Shown here piece by piece: positions 1 to 10,446 of a stretch of 64,000 nt of DNA (position 1 is its first letter; each line of letters starts with the position of its first letter). Both the position numbers and the translations under genes were made by a program. The stretch covers positions 16,622,146 through 16,686,145 of the forward strand of contig NC_090132.1 in the NCBI RefSeq assembly GCF_040581485.1. Reading direction: 5' to 3'. Below the pieces are notes generated by a model, which saw nothing but the letters and a program-made list of their open reading frames with translations, was not told the DNA's origin and did no database searches. This DNA comes from Linepithema humile. Its lineage: Eukaryota > Arthropoda > Insecta > Hymenoptera > Formicidae.

Positions 1-2299
1 ACTCGAGCGAAGCTTCCGTCGACGATGCACGATAAAAGCGATACTGTGCATAGTTTCGCTCCTTTGATCGCGTTCTATTATTTAGCGAATGCTAGGATGC
101 GAACGTTGCAGTTGTCGAGCCTCGTCAATAATTTCGTCTGCTTCCGTGGCATCAATTTCGCAATCGAGTACGAGAAGATTGATGTGGCAGTCGCAATAAA
201 AAATAACAATTATGAAGCAATATTAAGAAATGTTTGTCGAGTTAAGCGGTGATCTGAACAGCAGATTCAAAAAATTCGTATTAATTCAACCTTATTGATC
301 TCGCGCGAAGTAAACAACATGTATAGAAAGAGAGGTGAAACCGCCGAAGTGCTTTGCGTCAAAATGGATTCCATCAGAATTCCATTCCATCAGAATTCCA
401 TTTAATTTTTTAAGAAGAAGCGAAATCGGAAAAAGTACAGCAAGTCTAAACACATAATTACAACGTCCTCGTAATTAGCACACAGTCTTGTTAGTGTCGA
501 TCTCGTGCGCCAATATAATTTCAAGTAAGCAGATGATCGATCCGCCTTTAAACTACTAAAGTCAGACCCTCTTGAATTAACGATAGGGTTCGGATAATGA
601 CAGGCTCCGCTCGGAAGATCGCTGCTAATTGCGAGGAAAACGCGAGCCGGTTATATTTATGCTCGATTATTGCAGCTGTCTGTATAATTCACATTCGCCT
701 CGATATCTCACATAACTAAATCAGTTCTATTGATCTTAAATAAAATTTTCCGTTTATATCACATTCTGTTTCATATGGTGAAATAATTATTTATAAAAAA
801 TACTGAATACAAAATAAATAATATTAAACAGATGTTTAACGATGGATATCTTGAACACTTTTGAATAATTCGAATTTTTGTTCCTATAAAATAATCTATA
901 AACTTTCTAACATTTACATACAATTAGATATAAACAAAAAATAAATTTATAAGCTTTAAAAAACTAAGTTTTACTGCAAAACGTTGACGACACAGAAATT
1001 TCCTTCAAGAATTGTTCTTTATAGAGCGACGTCGTACAACCCGGCAAAATCTTGTTTAGTCACTTTATATTTTCAAAGTGACGCATCAGCGAAATAATCC
1101 ATAAGTCGCTAGCGACTCAACTCGGAAGAATTGGGTTCATAAACGAAACCCTTTAGCCCGATACGACAAAGAAAACAGCTGCAGAGTCAGCGAAAGGAAA
1201 ACTGCTGTAACAATGATGTAATATCCTCACAATCGTTTCTCTACAGCCCACATTTCTCTCCGGATAAAACCCAACCCCCGGATTTTGCGACGGCAAAAAT
1301 ACAAACTGACGGGATCGCGGGGAGATACGGATCCGGACGAGAGACTGAGATTTTCCGGAGACTAAGCGCTAGGACAAACCACCTGCGGTAAATTATGGCC
1401 GGGAAAACTTGATGTTTTGCTCGACGTAAAAATCGCGGGCTTCAACGGAAAAGTCTCGTCGAATCAGTCATTACACGATAACAGGACATTTTGCGGCACA
1501 CGATATATCTGTCGTTCGTTGTAAGCGCGTTCATTATACTTCACGCTAGTTAACGACGATCGATCTAAAGAGATGCGAGGAAGACGGGACATTAATTATG
1601 CCCTTCATCGACACCTTGTCCCAACCAGTCGATAATTACTCAAAGGACGCCGACGTGAGTTCGCCGAGCAAAACGCCGCTGCGAACGTTTGATTTAAAGA
1701 GTTTCCCTATTAAAAGAGAGCATCTTTTTCTCATCTTCTCCCTTCACCGTGATTGCCGTCACCCGCCAATTATTTTTAAATGCTTTCACGTCTCATTACG
1801 AAGAAAGACTGATTCTCATAGCTGTTTGTCAACGTCCTGAGACGACTAATAGCACTTTTATCTGCATCGCAATTTTATCATCTCCTTTCATCGAGCCATA
1901 TCTTTCTCCGAGATTTGTTTTGCGTAATGTATATGCAGCCTTTTATCTTATATCAAAAGTCCATGAAAATGCTTTGACAACTACGTGATGTAGTACATAT
2001 TACACATTTTCATGACTTTTATCACGTAAATTGAATTACCGATGTATAAAATATCAATGCTTATAATTTTAAGATTAATTTAGTTATAAACAACAATAAA
2101 ATTAATTAATTAATATAAAAATCTAAGTTCTGCGCAAAATTATGTTTCAAAATCTTATAACCCGCCCAAATATTACGTGACATACGTTCAAGTGCCTCTT
2201 AATTATCTTTTATACATAACAAATCGATAAATAAAAAATTAATAACAAATGGTAATGTATGTATATAATGATAAAAATTTGAACAAAAATCAAAAGAAA
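1..2299. other. gene-free stretch
   Basis: No supported exon is seen. Short open frames here lack splice context, conserved motifs and sustained codon bias. The stretch mixes AT-rich sequence with small CpG-rich patches (about 1250-1700). It could be intron or intergenic DNA. Confidence 0.5.
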
Positions 2300-2370
2300 T
2301 GCATCGGCCGGGAATCGAACCCGGGCCGCCCGCGTGGCAGGCGAGCATTCTACCACTGAACCACCGATGC
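2300..2370 (-). tRNA. tRNA-Gly (anticodon GCC)
   Basis: Read on the minus strand, this 71-nt segment folds as a complete cloverleaf. The acceptor stem GCATCGG pairs perfectly with CCGATGC and is followed by discriminator A. The A box reads TGGTTCAGTGG and the B box GGTTCGATTCC, both intact for RNA polymerase III. The anticodon loop CTGCCAC gives GCC, which decodes GGC and GGT glycine codons. A T-rich stretch with TTTT follows the 3' end and can act as the terminator. No intron is present. The 3' CCA is not encoded, as is normal for eukaryotes. No neighbouring gene is linked to it, and a decayed tRNA-Asp copy lies about 370 bp away on the same strand. Confidence 0.96.
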
Positions 2371-2741
2371 TTACGATGTAAGCGTCTACACTCGTCAGGA
2401 TCTACGATCTAACGCTAAGAATAAGGATTTACTTAAGTTTAATACTAATTATTAATCAAGAAAAAAATCACACGCAGAAATATTATGGAAAAATGTTTTA
2501 AGACTTTTTTTATCGCAATAATTTTAATCAATATGCGATATCAAATTTTTAGTATCTAATATTAATAATAATTATTCTAAATTTAATTATATTCGCTTGA
2601 TATAACGTAAAAGTAAATTAATAATTCCCAAGATCTACACGGTCATTTAAAATTTTTACGCATTTATCAAATAGAAATTTACGAAACAATATTTTAAAAG
2701 AATAGAAATAATATTTCGCAAAAATAAAGCAAAAATAGAAT

Positions 2742-2813
2742 CTCCCCGACAGAGAATCAAACCTCGATTTCCCGTGTGACAGGCGGGGATATTAATCACT
2801 ATACCATCGAAGA
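2742..2813 (-). pseudogene. decayed tRNA-Asp (GTC) copy
   Basis: On the minus strand this 72-nt segment aligns along its whole length with the usual eukaryotic tRNA-Asp. The anticodon loop CTGTCAC (GTC) and the stem CCCGC/ACGGG region are retained. The acceptor stem still pairs through two G-T wobbles. The T arm is damaged: the stem has an A-C mismatch plus two G-T pairs, and the near-universal TTCGA of the T loop is TTTGA, which also breaks the B box. I infer a decaying tRNA gene or a tRNA-derived repeat rather than a working gene. Low-level function cannot be excluded. Confidence 0.72.
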
Positions 2814-3910
2814 ATATATATATGACGGGACTTTCCGAGTTTACGACAAACATCTCCGCAGCAAAACATAACAAATTCAAAATAAACAGCTGGTTCGCAA
2901 GCCATTAGAAACTTGCCAGTGAACGTCCAAATTAAAATTAACTTATAATAGTCTAAGCTCCAAATTAAAAACCCAAATTTTGTTCTTATCTCTTTCTCTC
3001 TTTTTTAATAAATTTAAAAAACTTGAAAATTATAGCAAATTTTAGAAAAATTAGAAAATTTTAAATGTATCCAATTTTTATCTTATCCAAAAATTATTTA
3101 CGATAATGAAGCAGAATAATTAAATTTTTTTCTTACTTTATACAATGCTAGATAATATAAATAACACACAAATAATAAGTTAAGTCTATATAAAGCGTGA
3201 TTAAAATTCATACAATTGTCCAATCATCAATTATAATCTCATTTCTCACTTTCACTTATTTTAAAGTCCGAATTTTCTAATTCGCACGATAACATTCATT
3301 GTTATGATCAAGCGTGCCGTGGAGCAACTTGGCGGGATCGTGGATTCTTCTGGTATGATATCGCGCGGTTATCTTTGTCGTAGAACGAGTTTGTACAGAG
3401 GCGTGTTCAACGGGTGCAGCCCGATAACTTTCAGGCTCCCGTCCCTTGGCATCGCGAGAATCGCTCGCGTACGCTGATACGAGATCAGAGATAACAAGCG
3501 TTTACACGGAAGAGGATTTGAACTTCGGAGCAAAGCGAGTGGCTCTCGTTTCAACCCTTCTAAACCCCTTTCGTCCACCCTGCTCCTCCTGCAGCGTGCC
3601 ATCCAACAGCAACAACAAGAGTAGCATTGTGTGCGTGGCGGCGGCGAAACCCTCATTCCGCATTGCTCTAACACAACTTGCGGCTAGTAATTAGAGTAAC
3701 AATGCAGAGCGCTCCTTGTAACCGCAAACTCCGCCGTCGGCGTGTTATGCAATTATTATAACTCAAGAGAGCGAAGGGCTTTATAACGATTGAAACTGCG
3801 CATCCGCGCACCGCGCGCCGTACGGAGTGTACGTACGCTTGCCTCGGAAACGGTTCGGCTGCTTCGACGGTATTGCGGCGAAGTTTTCGTGTATATTCTC
3901 TACCTCCTAT

Positions 3911-3921
3911 CCCCCCCCCCC
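3911..3921. repeat. C11 mononucleotide run
   Basis: An uninterrupted run of 11 C lies in an otherwise mixed-composition region. It is simple sequence with no coding context. Confidence 0.9.
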
Positions 3922-5415
3922 GACCCTTCTTCCTTTCTAAATTGTTATGAAAGCGTTTTCAATGGTAAGAAATTAAAGACTTGTTATTATTTTTTTCTAA
4001 AATCTAAGAATTCAATATTGAAAACTGATACTGACATCTCTATGCGATATATTGTATTTTTAAATAGTATTAAAAAAGTTCGATAGGCCTTCTCATTTAT
4101 AAATGAAACTACTGCCGCCTTAATGGTTAGGAAAATGGAGCGCTAATAAAACAGAAACAGCGGCAGACAGTTAGGAGGTTCAGTTGAGATGCGAATTCAA
4201 CACTCCGGGGAGAAACTGTCACATAAATCCGGCATGGGACTTTGCACGAAATTCGAGTTCCACATGCGTCCATAAAGCTTAAGATCGTCGTTCGCTCCTG
4301 AAATCTTCGATGAAATTTCGACGGATTTATCGTGGCAGTCTTGAGAGCGCGACAGATCTAATCCGTGTTCTCGGTGTATTTTCGCCGAACGCACGTCGAT
4401 ATCGAGAGAAAGGCGGACGAGACCTCTCTTCCTAGATCACTCAAGGTGTAGGTTTATGCAACGAGAGAGTTTCGACCGAGCGGGGACGCGATGCCGATTC
4501 CCGAGCAGACGGAAGAGTATGACATAGGAAAAAAAAGTTAAGTCAACTAATGCGAGAGAGTGGCGGTGTAAACCGTCAATCCGGCAGCTCCGGGCTACAA
4601 GCGTCTCCACTTCCCCGTCAATCAAGATAAGCCTCTTTTCGTTGGCTTGAGATCGCGGAGCTGTCAAACGAATAAGAAGAATGTCCCGGAGTATCGTCTA
4701 AATATTCGGAGGATATTTCGACTGTCGTGTTAATCTTCGTTTCACTCCCCTACGCCAACTAATTAATTCCCACCGCCGTTAAATCGAAATTAATCTGAAA
4801 ATTATACATGGACGTTTGTAAGTCATGTCACGGCTTGAATAAGAGATACGAGTAAGTAGAACTTTTATGAAGATATATGGTTTGGAAGCATATTTTTGCG
4901 CGAATGGTGCATCTGTGAAAACACGCATGCTACCGAGGAAACGGCCGGAATTAGCATAACTCGTAGCATATCTCGTATATTCACGCTCCTTTCATGTCCG
5001 TCATAATTCAAGAGAATTCTACGTACGTTGTGCGTGCGTATTTCTTAATTAACATAACCGAATCTACTTTATTACGTTCGCTCTATCGAAATAACAAGCG
5101 CGAACGCAAACTCGTCTGTTACAATTTTTTTCCGTCGCAATAGCTGCACCACAAATATGCCGAAAGATATACTCTGTACAGTCGTACGCGTCGAATCCGG
5201 GCTGAAAGAGTATTAAGATTGAAAATCCGAAATAGCGTTTGCGCATACGATCGCACGCACAAATCCCACGATACGCGAATCGCTCGGGTGCACACACATG
5301 CTTACAGGACCGAACCTCTTACGTATATATCCTCGCGCATGTCCTGCACGTGGCGTACGAGCAATGAGAGGGATTAGCGCGAGCGTTGTCCACGATTGCT
5401 CTCACACAGGCACCC

Positions 5416-5436
5416 CACGTGTGAAAGCAACACGTG
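5416..5436. promoter_or_regulatory. paired CACGTG E-boxes
   Basis: Two perfect CACGTG palindromes start at 5416 and 5431, 15 bp apart, followed by a CACGTA variant at about 5443. CACGTG is the canonical site for bHLH factors such as the Myc/Max, USF, MITF and CLOCK/CYCLE families. No gene start is visible nearby, so enhancer function is only a suggestion. Confidence 0.3.
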
Positions 5437-8170
5437 TACGCTCACGTACTCGGGCGTTGAAATTGAAGGCGAGAGACACACCGTGGCTGTAAGGCGGCAT
5501 TTTAGCGTGACACAATTTGTCACGCTCTAATCGTCTATGGGCACTCCATTCGCTGCACGCGACGCGCAATGCACGCCGCAAATATATATTTTCAACGACA
5601 TCTTTGATTCATTTCTTCGTGTGAGAACGATGGGTCTCATAATAGCCGAATGTGTAATCCAATTTTTGTTAGCGCAACAATAAGCAATAATAATAAGTGC
5701 AAGACTCATTTAATGCAGCAGGCGCGTCAAAAAAGTAATATTACGAACAAAATATTTTCTATCGATAAACAAATACTCTTTAATCTCTTCCAAAATTAGC
5801 TAAAGAGGAAGATAATTAAAAAGCGAACGTACGAAGTAAGCTACAGGGAAAATTGACGTCTAATATCCACGGTATCTGTCTGATCCGTAAGCTCGCCGAC
5901 ACTTTAATTACGTAACTAAGCGCCAAAGCGGTTCGCGCACGTTAACGAGCCGGGAACGAGCAGGTAACGACGTGAGATAGTGTCTGGGCGTAAACAGACT
6001 TATCGATACCGAGAGCACTCCGATCGATCTTGCATCCTCGCAGACCCTGGGAAATCCCATGTAAGTGCATAATCCGTGAGCACCTATCGGCCAATTACAG
6101 CGGATTCCTATGTCGCGTGCTACTTGCCGGTATGCGCTTCCTTCGATCATACATCCTTTCCCCCCAGCATTTACATTCCGTGTTTTCCCCATACTTTCTA
6201 CCCTTGCGTTCCAAAGATACCCACGGACCCGGAAACATCAATATAAATCAAGATTAAATCGATTACGCTGTCACATTAATTTCATTGAATAAGATTTTCT
6301 CATTAACCTATTCTATAATCACAAATTATTTAATGCGACGCGATAATCTTGTAACATTTGAATATCAATTATGCGTTCATTAAGCTATGAATGTTATCAG
6401 AATTCGATAAAAAAAAAAATAATAACGACATAAGTGAACTGATTCGTATGAAAATTGTATTAACACTCTAATTTTGAAGCTTCCAATAACAGCGATACAT
6501 GTGACAATTTCAAAAAATATTTATATAAAAAGAAACTTTTTTCAATATTTCTAAAGCTGTAATTTTTTTAGACCAAAGACTAAAATTATTTTCATCAAAA
6601 TCTTAATAGAAATAAGCGTAAACAATAAAAAAGGCCAATTCAAAAAATAAATTCAAAGCTGTCCTTTCGAATCGCACTGAAAATAAGAGTCGAGACTCAA
6701 TGGTATTTCGCGATCGGATCAGCGATCGCCAATTTGCCTGAATCTAGAGCATCGTTTTTGCCCACGATCGGCCTCTATGTAAGCATAGTCGACCGCGACA
6801 ACGTAAACCCACGAACGCCACGTAGCTTTACGCATTCCATTAATCGGCGAAAGGGGACAGTGTCGGCCGCGGGAAAGCGTAGCGCAACTTTAAAGCGCTT
6901 AACAAGATTCTGCGGTGGATGGTAAACGTCGATCGGCTTTGTGAGCCGCCGAACGCTAATACGGTTTATCGTAAATTGCTTCTCGCGGGCTACCGCTCTG
7001 GGTTACGATGTAAAAACATACTCGCGATTGTGCCATCGTCCTGCCTCCGCGAAACCACGATGACATCGAGAACAGTTTGTCACTCATCGACTAACCGAAT
7101 GAAGGCAAACATCCGCGTGACCAGTCACATAAAGTTTACTCCGTAGCATGTTTATTCAGTATATTTGTTACGTAATGAGTAGTTACGAATAATAACATCA
7201 ATTTTTTTCACCGTAGCAAACATTTAATTTAATTTGAACATTAAAATTTCAATTTACAAATGAGATCAGTTGGAAATATTATCTTTTAATTTAAATATCA
7301 CCGAATGATATCAATTACATTCATTCGAAGCATGGATGAAAAAATTTGAATCAATAAAAAAATTCTACTAAAGATTAAAGATAAAATATTAAGTTTTACG
7401 TTAAAACGTTTTAGATTACCAATTATATGCGTGTATGTACACGTGAAACAAGTTAAAAAAAACAACGTTGATGATAAAAATGTATTGATATTTTGTATTA
7501 TGTGAGCTGATCATCATTTCCTCGATGATAATGCTGGTTCAATGACTGGGAAAAGATTAAAATAAATCCTTCAGACATCGGAATAGAACACGAACAAATA
7601 CAGATACCACTATTGATTCTAATCCCTTTAACACAATTCACAGCCACGTTCGATTCAATTACATGTCGCCGGCTAGGTGTGTTCAAGCCAGTCGACAAAA
7701 TCCGCAGGCTACTTTCCTCGCACTTTCTTCATCCGGATTTAATCAAATTAATTTCACGCGGTCTTAAAAATGTTATCTAGTTATAAATTAATTACAATTT
7801 TGCAAAGCATGATGTCAAATCGTCTATTAGCAAATAATTTTGCATATATTAAATAATTAATTAGATTTAAAATCTTAAAATTTATCTTAAAATGTGTGGA
7901 GTAGAATATTGTTAATTCAAATAAGTTAATTACTTAAGAAACAAATGTGCTTAATATTTTCCTTAAATGAAATATTTAATTGTATTTTTTCATTATCTTA
8001 ATGGATAAATATATAGTTTTCAAAGAAGAATTTATGTTAAAAAAAAAACATATTATGTTAAGTGTATATCTGTTCTATAAGATTTTTATGTGATTGTATA
8101 ACTGTTTATAAAAATTTAATTAAACATTCTTTATAAATAAATTCCGAATTTGTAAAACAATAAATAATTC

Positions 8171-8179
8171 ATAATATTA
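8171..8179. repeat. left 9-bp target site duplication
   Basis: ATAATATTA lies directly outside the left terminus and matches the right copy at 10438-10446 without mismatch, which indicates a fairly recent insertion. Confidence 0.9.
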
Positions 8180-8643
8180 ATGTTCGTGAACCTAGCATAT
8201 CATTTTCCAGCAGATCAAAAATAAAAGAGAGTTCTTGTCGCATGCAGTCGAGTTCTATAGTTCCTTATAGTTTTTAGTAATAGTTCTGGTGATTTTATCC
8301 AAAAAAACACCAATCGAAAAAATGATCTGCTAACTTCCCGTAGCAGATCATTTTCTAGCAGATCAAAAATAAAAGAGAGTTCTTGTCGCATGCAGTCGAG
8401 TTCTATAGTTCCTGATAGTTTTTAATGATAGTTCTGGTGATTTTATAAAAAAAAACACCGATCGAAAAAAATGATCTGCTACGGAAAGTTAGCAGATAAA
8501 AAATAGAGGACACTGAACATATATGTGATATGCTGGCCGTATATTGATAGTTCTGTTAATAATTAAAGAGTTTTCGTGTAGTTCTGGGCGAGTACATTGC
8601 TTTTTCAAAGAGTTCTGACGACTAAAATAATTAGAAAATTTTT
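8180..8643 (+). repeat. left terminal inverted arm
   Basis: This 464-bp arm is inverted relative to 9974-10437. It contains a 148-bp internal tandem duplication: the segment starting cattttccagcagatc at 8201 recurs at 8349. It then carries a reverse-oriented copy of most of the 164-bp array unit. AGTTCT occurs nine times here, at 8230, 8251, 8282, 8378, 8399, 8430, 8549, 8580 and 8611, with repeating spacings of 21 and 31 bp. Confidence 0.9.
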
Positions 8644-8695
8644 CGGGTAAAATAATTGTTTAAAAAATTTTCTAATTATTTTAGTCGTCAGAACT
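8611..8695. repeat. 33-bp-arm palindrome at the arm/array junction
   Basis: Positions 8611-8643 are the exact reverse complement of 8663-8695, separated by a 19-bp loop. The palindrome arises because the left arm ends in an inverted copy of the array unit. As DNA or RNA it would form a strong AT-rich hairpin. Confidence 0.88.
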
Positions 8696-9955
8696 CTTTG
8701 GAAAAGCAATGTACTCGCCCAGAACTAGAAGAGAACTGTCTAATTTTTAGCAGAACTATCAATATGCGGCCAGCATATCACACATATGCTCAAAAATGCG
8801 CGTTTTTCGGGTAAATTAATTGTTTAAAAAATTTTCTAATTATTTTAGTCGTCAGAACTCTTTGGAAAAGCAATGTACTTGCCCAGAACTGCACGAAAAC
8901 TCTTTAATTATTAACAGAACTATCAATATACGGCCAGCATATCACACATATACTCAAAAATGCGTGTTTTTCGGGTAAAATAATTGTTTAAAAAATTTTC
9001 TAATTATTTTAGTCGTCAGAACTCTTTGGAAAAGCAATGTACTTGCCCAGAACTGCACGAAAACTCTTTAATTATTAACAGAACTATCAATATACGGCCA
9101 GCATATCACACATATACTCAAAAATGCGTGTTTTTCGAGTAAAATAATTGTTTAAAAAATTTTCTAATTATTTTAGTCGTCAGAACTTTTTGGAAAAGCA
9201 ATGTACTCGCCCAGAACTAGAAGAGAACTGTCTAATTTTTAGCAGAACTATCAATATGCGGCCAGCATATCACACATATGCTCAAAAATGCGCGTTTTTC
9301 GGGTAAATTAATTGTTTAAAAAATTTTCTAAATATTTTAGTCGTCAGAACTCTTTGGAAAAGCAATGTACTTGCCCAGAACTACACGAAAACTCTTTAAT
9401 TATAAACAGAACTATTAATATACGGCCAGCATATCACACATATACTCAAAAATGCGTGTTTTTCGGGTAAAATAATTGTTTAAAAAATTTTCTAATTATT
9501 TTAGTCGTCAGAACTCTTTGGAAAAGCAATGTACTTGCCCAGAACTACACGAAAACTCTTTAATTATTAACAGAACTATCAATATACGGCCAGCATATCA
9601 CACATATGCTCAAAAATGCGCGTTTTTCGGGTAAATTAATTGTTTAAAAAATTTTCTAATTATTTTAGTCGTCAGAACTCTTTTGAAAAGCAATGTACTT
9701 GCCCAGAACTACACGAAAACTCTTTAATTATTAACAGAACTATCAATATACGGCCAGCATATCACACATATACTCAAAAATGCGTGTTTTTCGGGTAAAA
9801 TAATTGTTTAAAAAATTTTCTAATTATTTTAGTCGTCAGAACTTTTTGGAAAAGCAATGTACTCGCCCAGAACTAGAAGAGAACTGTCTAATTTTTAGCA
9901 GAACTATCAATATGCGGCCAGCATATCACATATATGTACAAAAATGCGTGTTTTT
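8644..9955 (+). repeat. eight tandem 164-bp units
   Basis: The landmark CGGGTAAA (CGAGTAAA once) occurs at 8644, 8808, 8972, 9136, 9300, 9464, 9628, 9792 and 9956, a spacing of exactly 164 bp every time. Units fall into two sequence classes. Class B has AGAAGAGAACTGTC and ATGCGG and occupies units 1, 4 and 8. Class A has CACGAAAACTC and ATACGG and occupies the rest, unit 6 ending in a B-like tail. Units 2 and 3 are nearly identical. The array has no coding potential and is not CRISPR-like, because there are no variable spacers. Confidence 0.95.
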
Positions 9956-9973
9956 CGGGTAAAATAATTGTTA

Positions 9974-10437
9974 AAAAATTTTCTAATTATTTTAGTCGTC
10001 AGAACTCTTTGGAAAAGCAATGTACTGGCTCAGAACTACACGAAAACTCTTTAATTATCAACAGAACTATCAATATACGGCCAGCATATCACATATATGT
10101 TCAGTGTCCTCTATTTTTTATCTGCTAACTTTCCGTAGCAGATCATTTTTTTCGATCGGTGTTTTTTTTTATAAAATCACCAGAACTATCATTAAAAACT
10201 ATCAGGAACTATAGAACTCGACTGCATGCGACAAGAACTCTCTCTTATTTTTGATCTGCTAGAAAATGATCTGCTACGGGAAGTTAGCAGATCATTTTTT
10301 CGATTGGTGTTTTTTTGGATAAAATCACCAGAACTATTACTAAAAACTATAAGGAACTATAGAACTCGACTGCATGCGACAAGAACTCTCTTTTATTTTT
10401 GATCTGCTGGAAAATGATATGCTAGGTTCACGAACAT
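9974..10437 (-). repeat. right terminal inverted arm
   Basis: This is the inverted partner of 8180-8643. The equivalent AGAACT copies lie at mirror distances: the innermost copy of each arm is 431 bp from its end. The inner part of the arm is continuous with a ninth, partial 164-bp unit, so the array runs directly into the terminus. Confidence 0.9.
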
Positions 10438-10446
10438 ATAATATTA
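10438..10446. repeat. right 9-bp target site duplication
   Basis: ATAATATTA lies directly outside the right terminus and is an exact match to 8171-8179. The next base outward differs from the terminus on the other side, so the duplication is exactly 9 bp. Confidence 0.9.

Larger units (their letters stand above)
2814..8170. other. gene-free stretch
   Basis: No exon is recognised on either strand. The stretch holds a C11 run at 3911-3921 and a pair of CACGTG E-boxes at 5416-5436. From about 6300 and again from 7150 it becomes strongly AT-rich. Given the mannosidase gene whose 3' part is missing, this is plausibly intronic DNA of that gene, which is an inference. Confidence 0.45.
8180..10437. 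mobile_element. non-autonomous long-TIR DNA transposon with internal 164-bp array
   Basis: The element is 2258 bp long. It begins ATGTTCGTGAACC and ends with the exact reverse complement. On each side it is flanked by the 9-bp direct repeat ATAATATTA (8171-8179 and 10438-10446). Its plan is a 464-bp left arm (8180-8643), eight units of exactly 164 bp (8644-9955), an 18-bp spacer and a 464-bp right arm (9974-10437). The arms are inverted copies with no net length change. No transposase reading frame exists inside, so mobility would need a protein encoded elsewhere. A 9-bp duplication with long inverted termini and subterminal tandem repeats fits Mutator-like elements of the Rehavkus or foldback kind. 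Merlin elements, with 8-9 bp duplications, are an alternative. The family assignment is an inference. The boundaries are directly visible. Confidence 0.93.

Noticed and set aside
4947..5000. Possible microRNA-like hairpins and conserved insect microRNA seeds across the window
   Set aside because: I looked by eye for well-known mature sequences (let-7, bantam, miR-1, miR-2, miR-8, miR-9, miR-34) and found no match. Short hairpins alone are not evidence.
8644..9955. Regular repeat array resembling CRISPR
   Set aside because: Units are 164 bp with no variable spacers, in insect DNA within a transposon. There are no cas genes.
9934..10214. Short overlapping plus-strand reading frames inside the transposon
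   Set aside because: They lie in the AT-rich array and right arm, follow the repeat sequence and carry no transposase or other domain signature.
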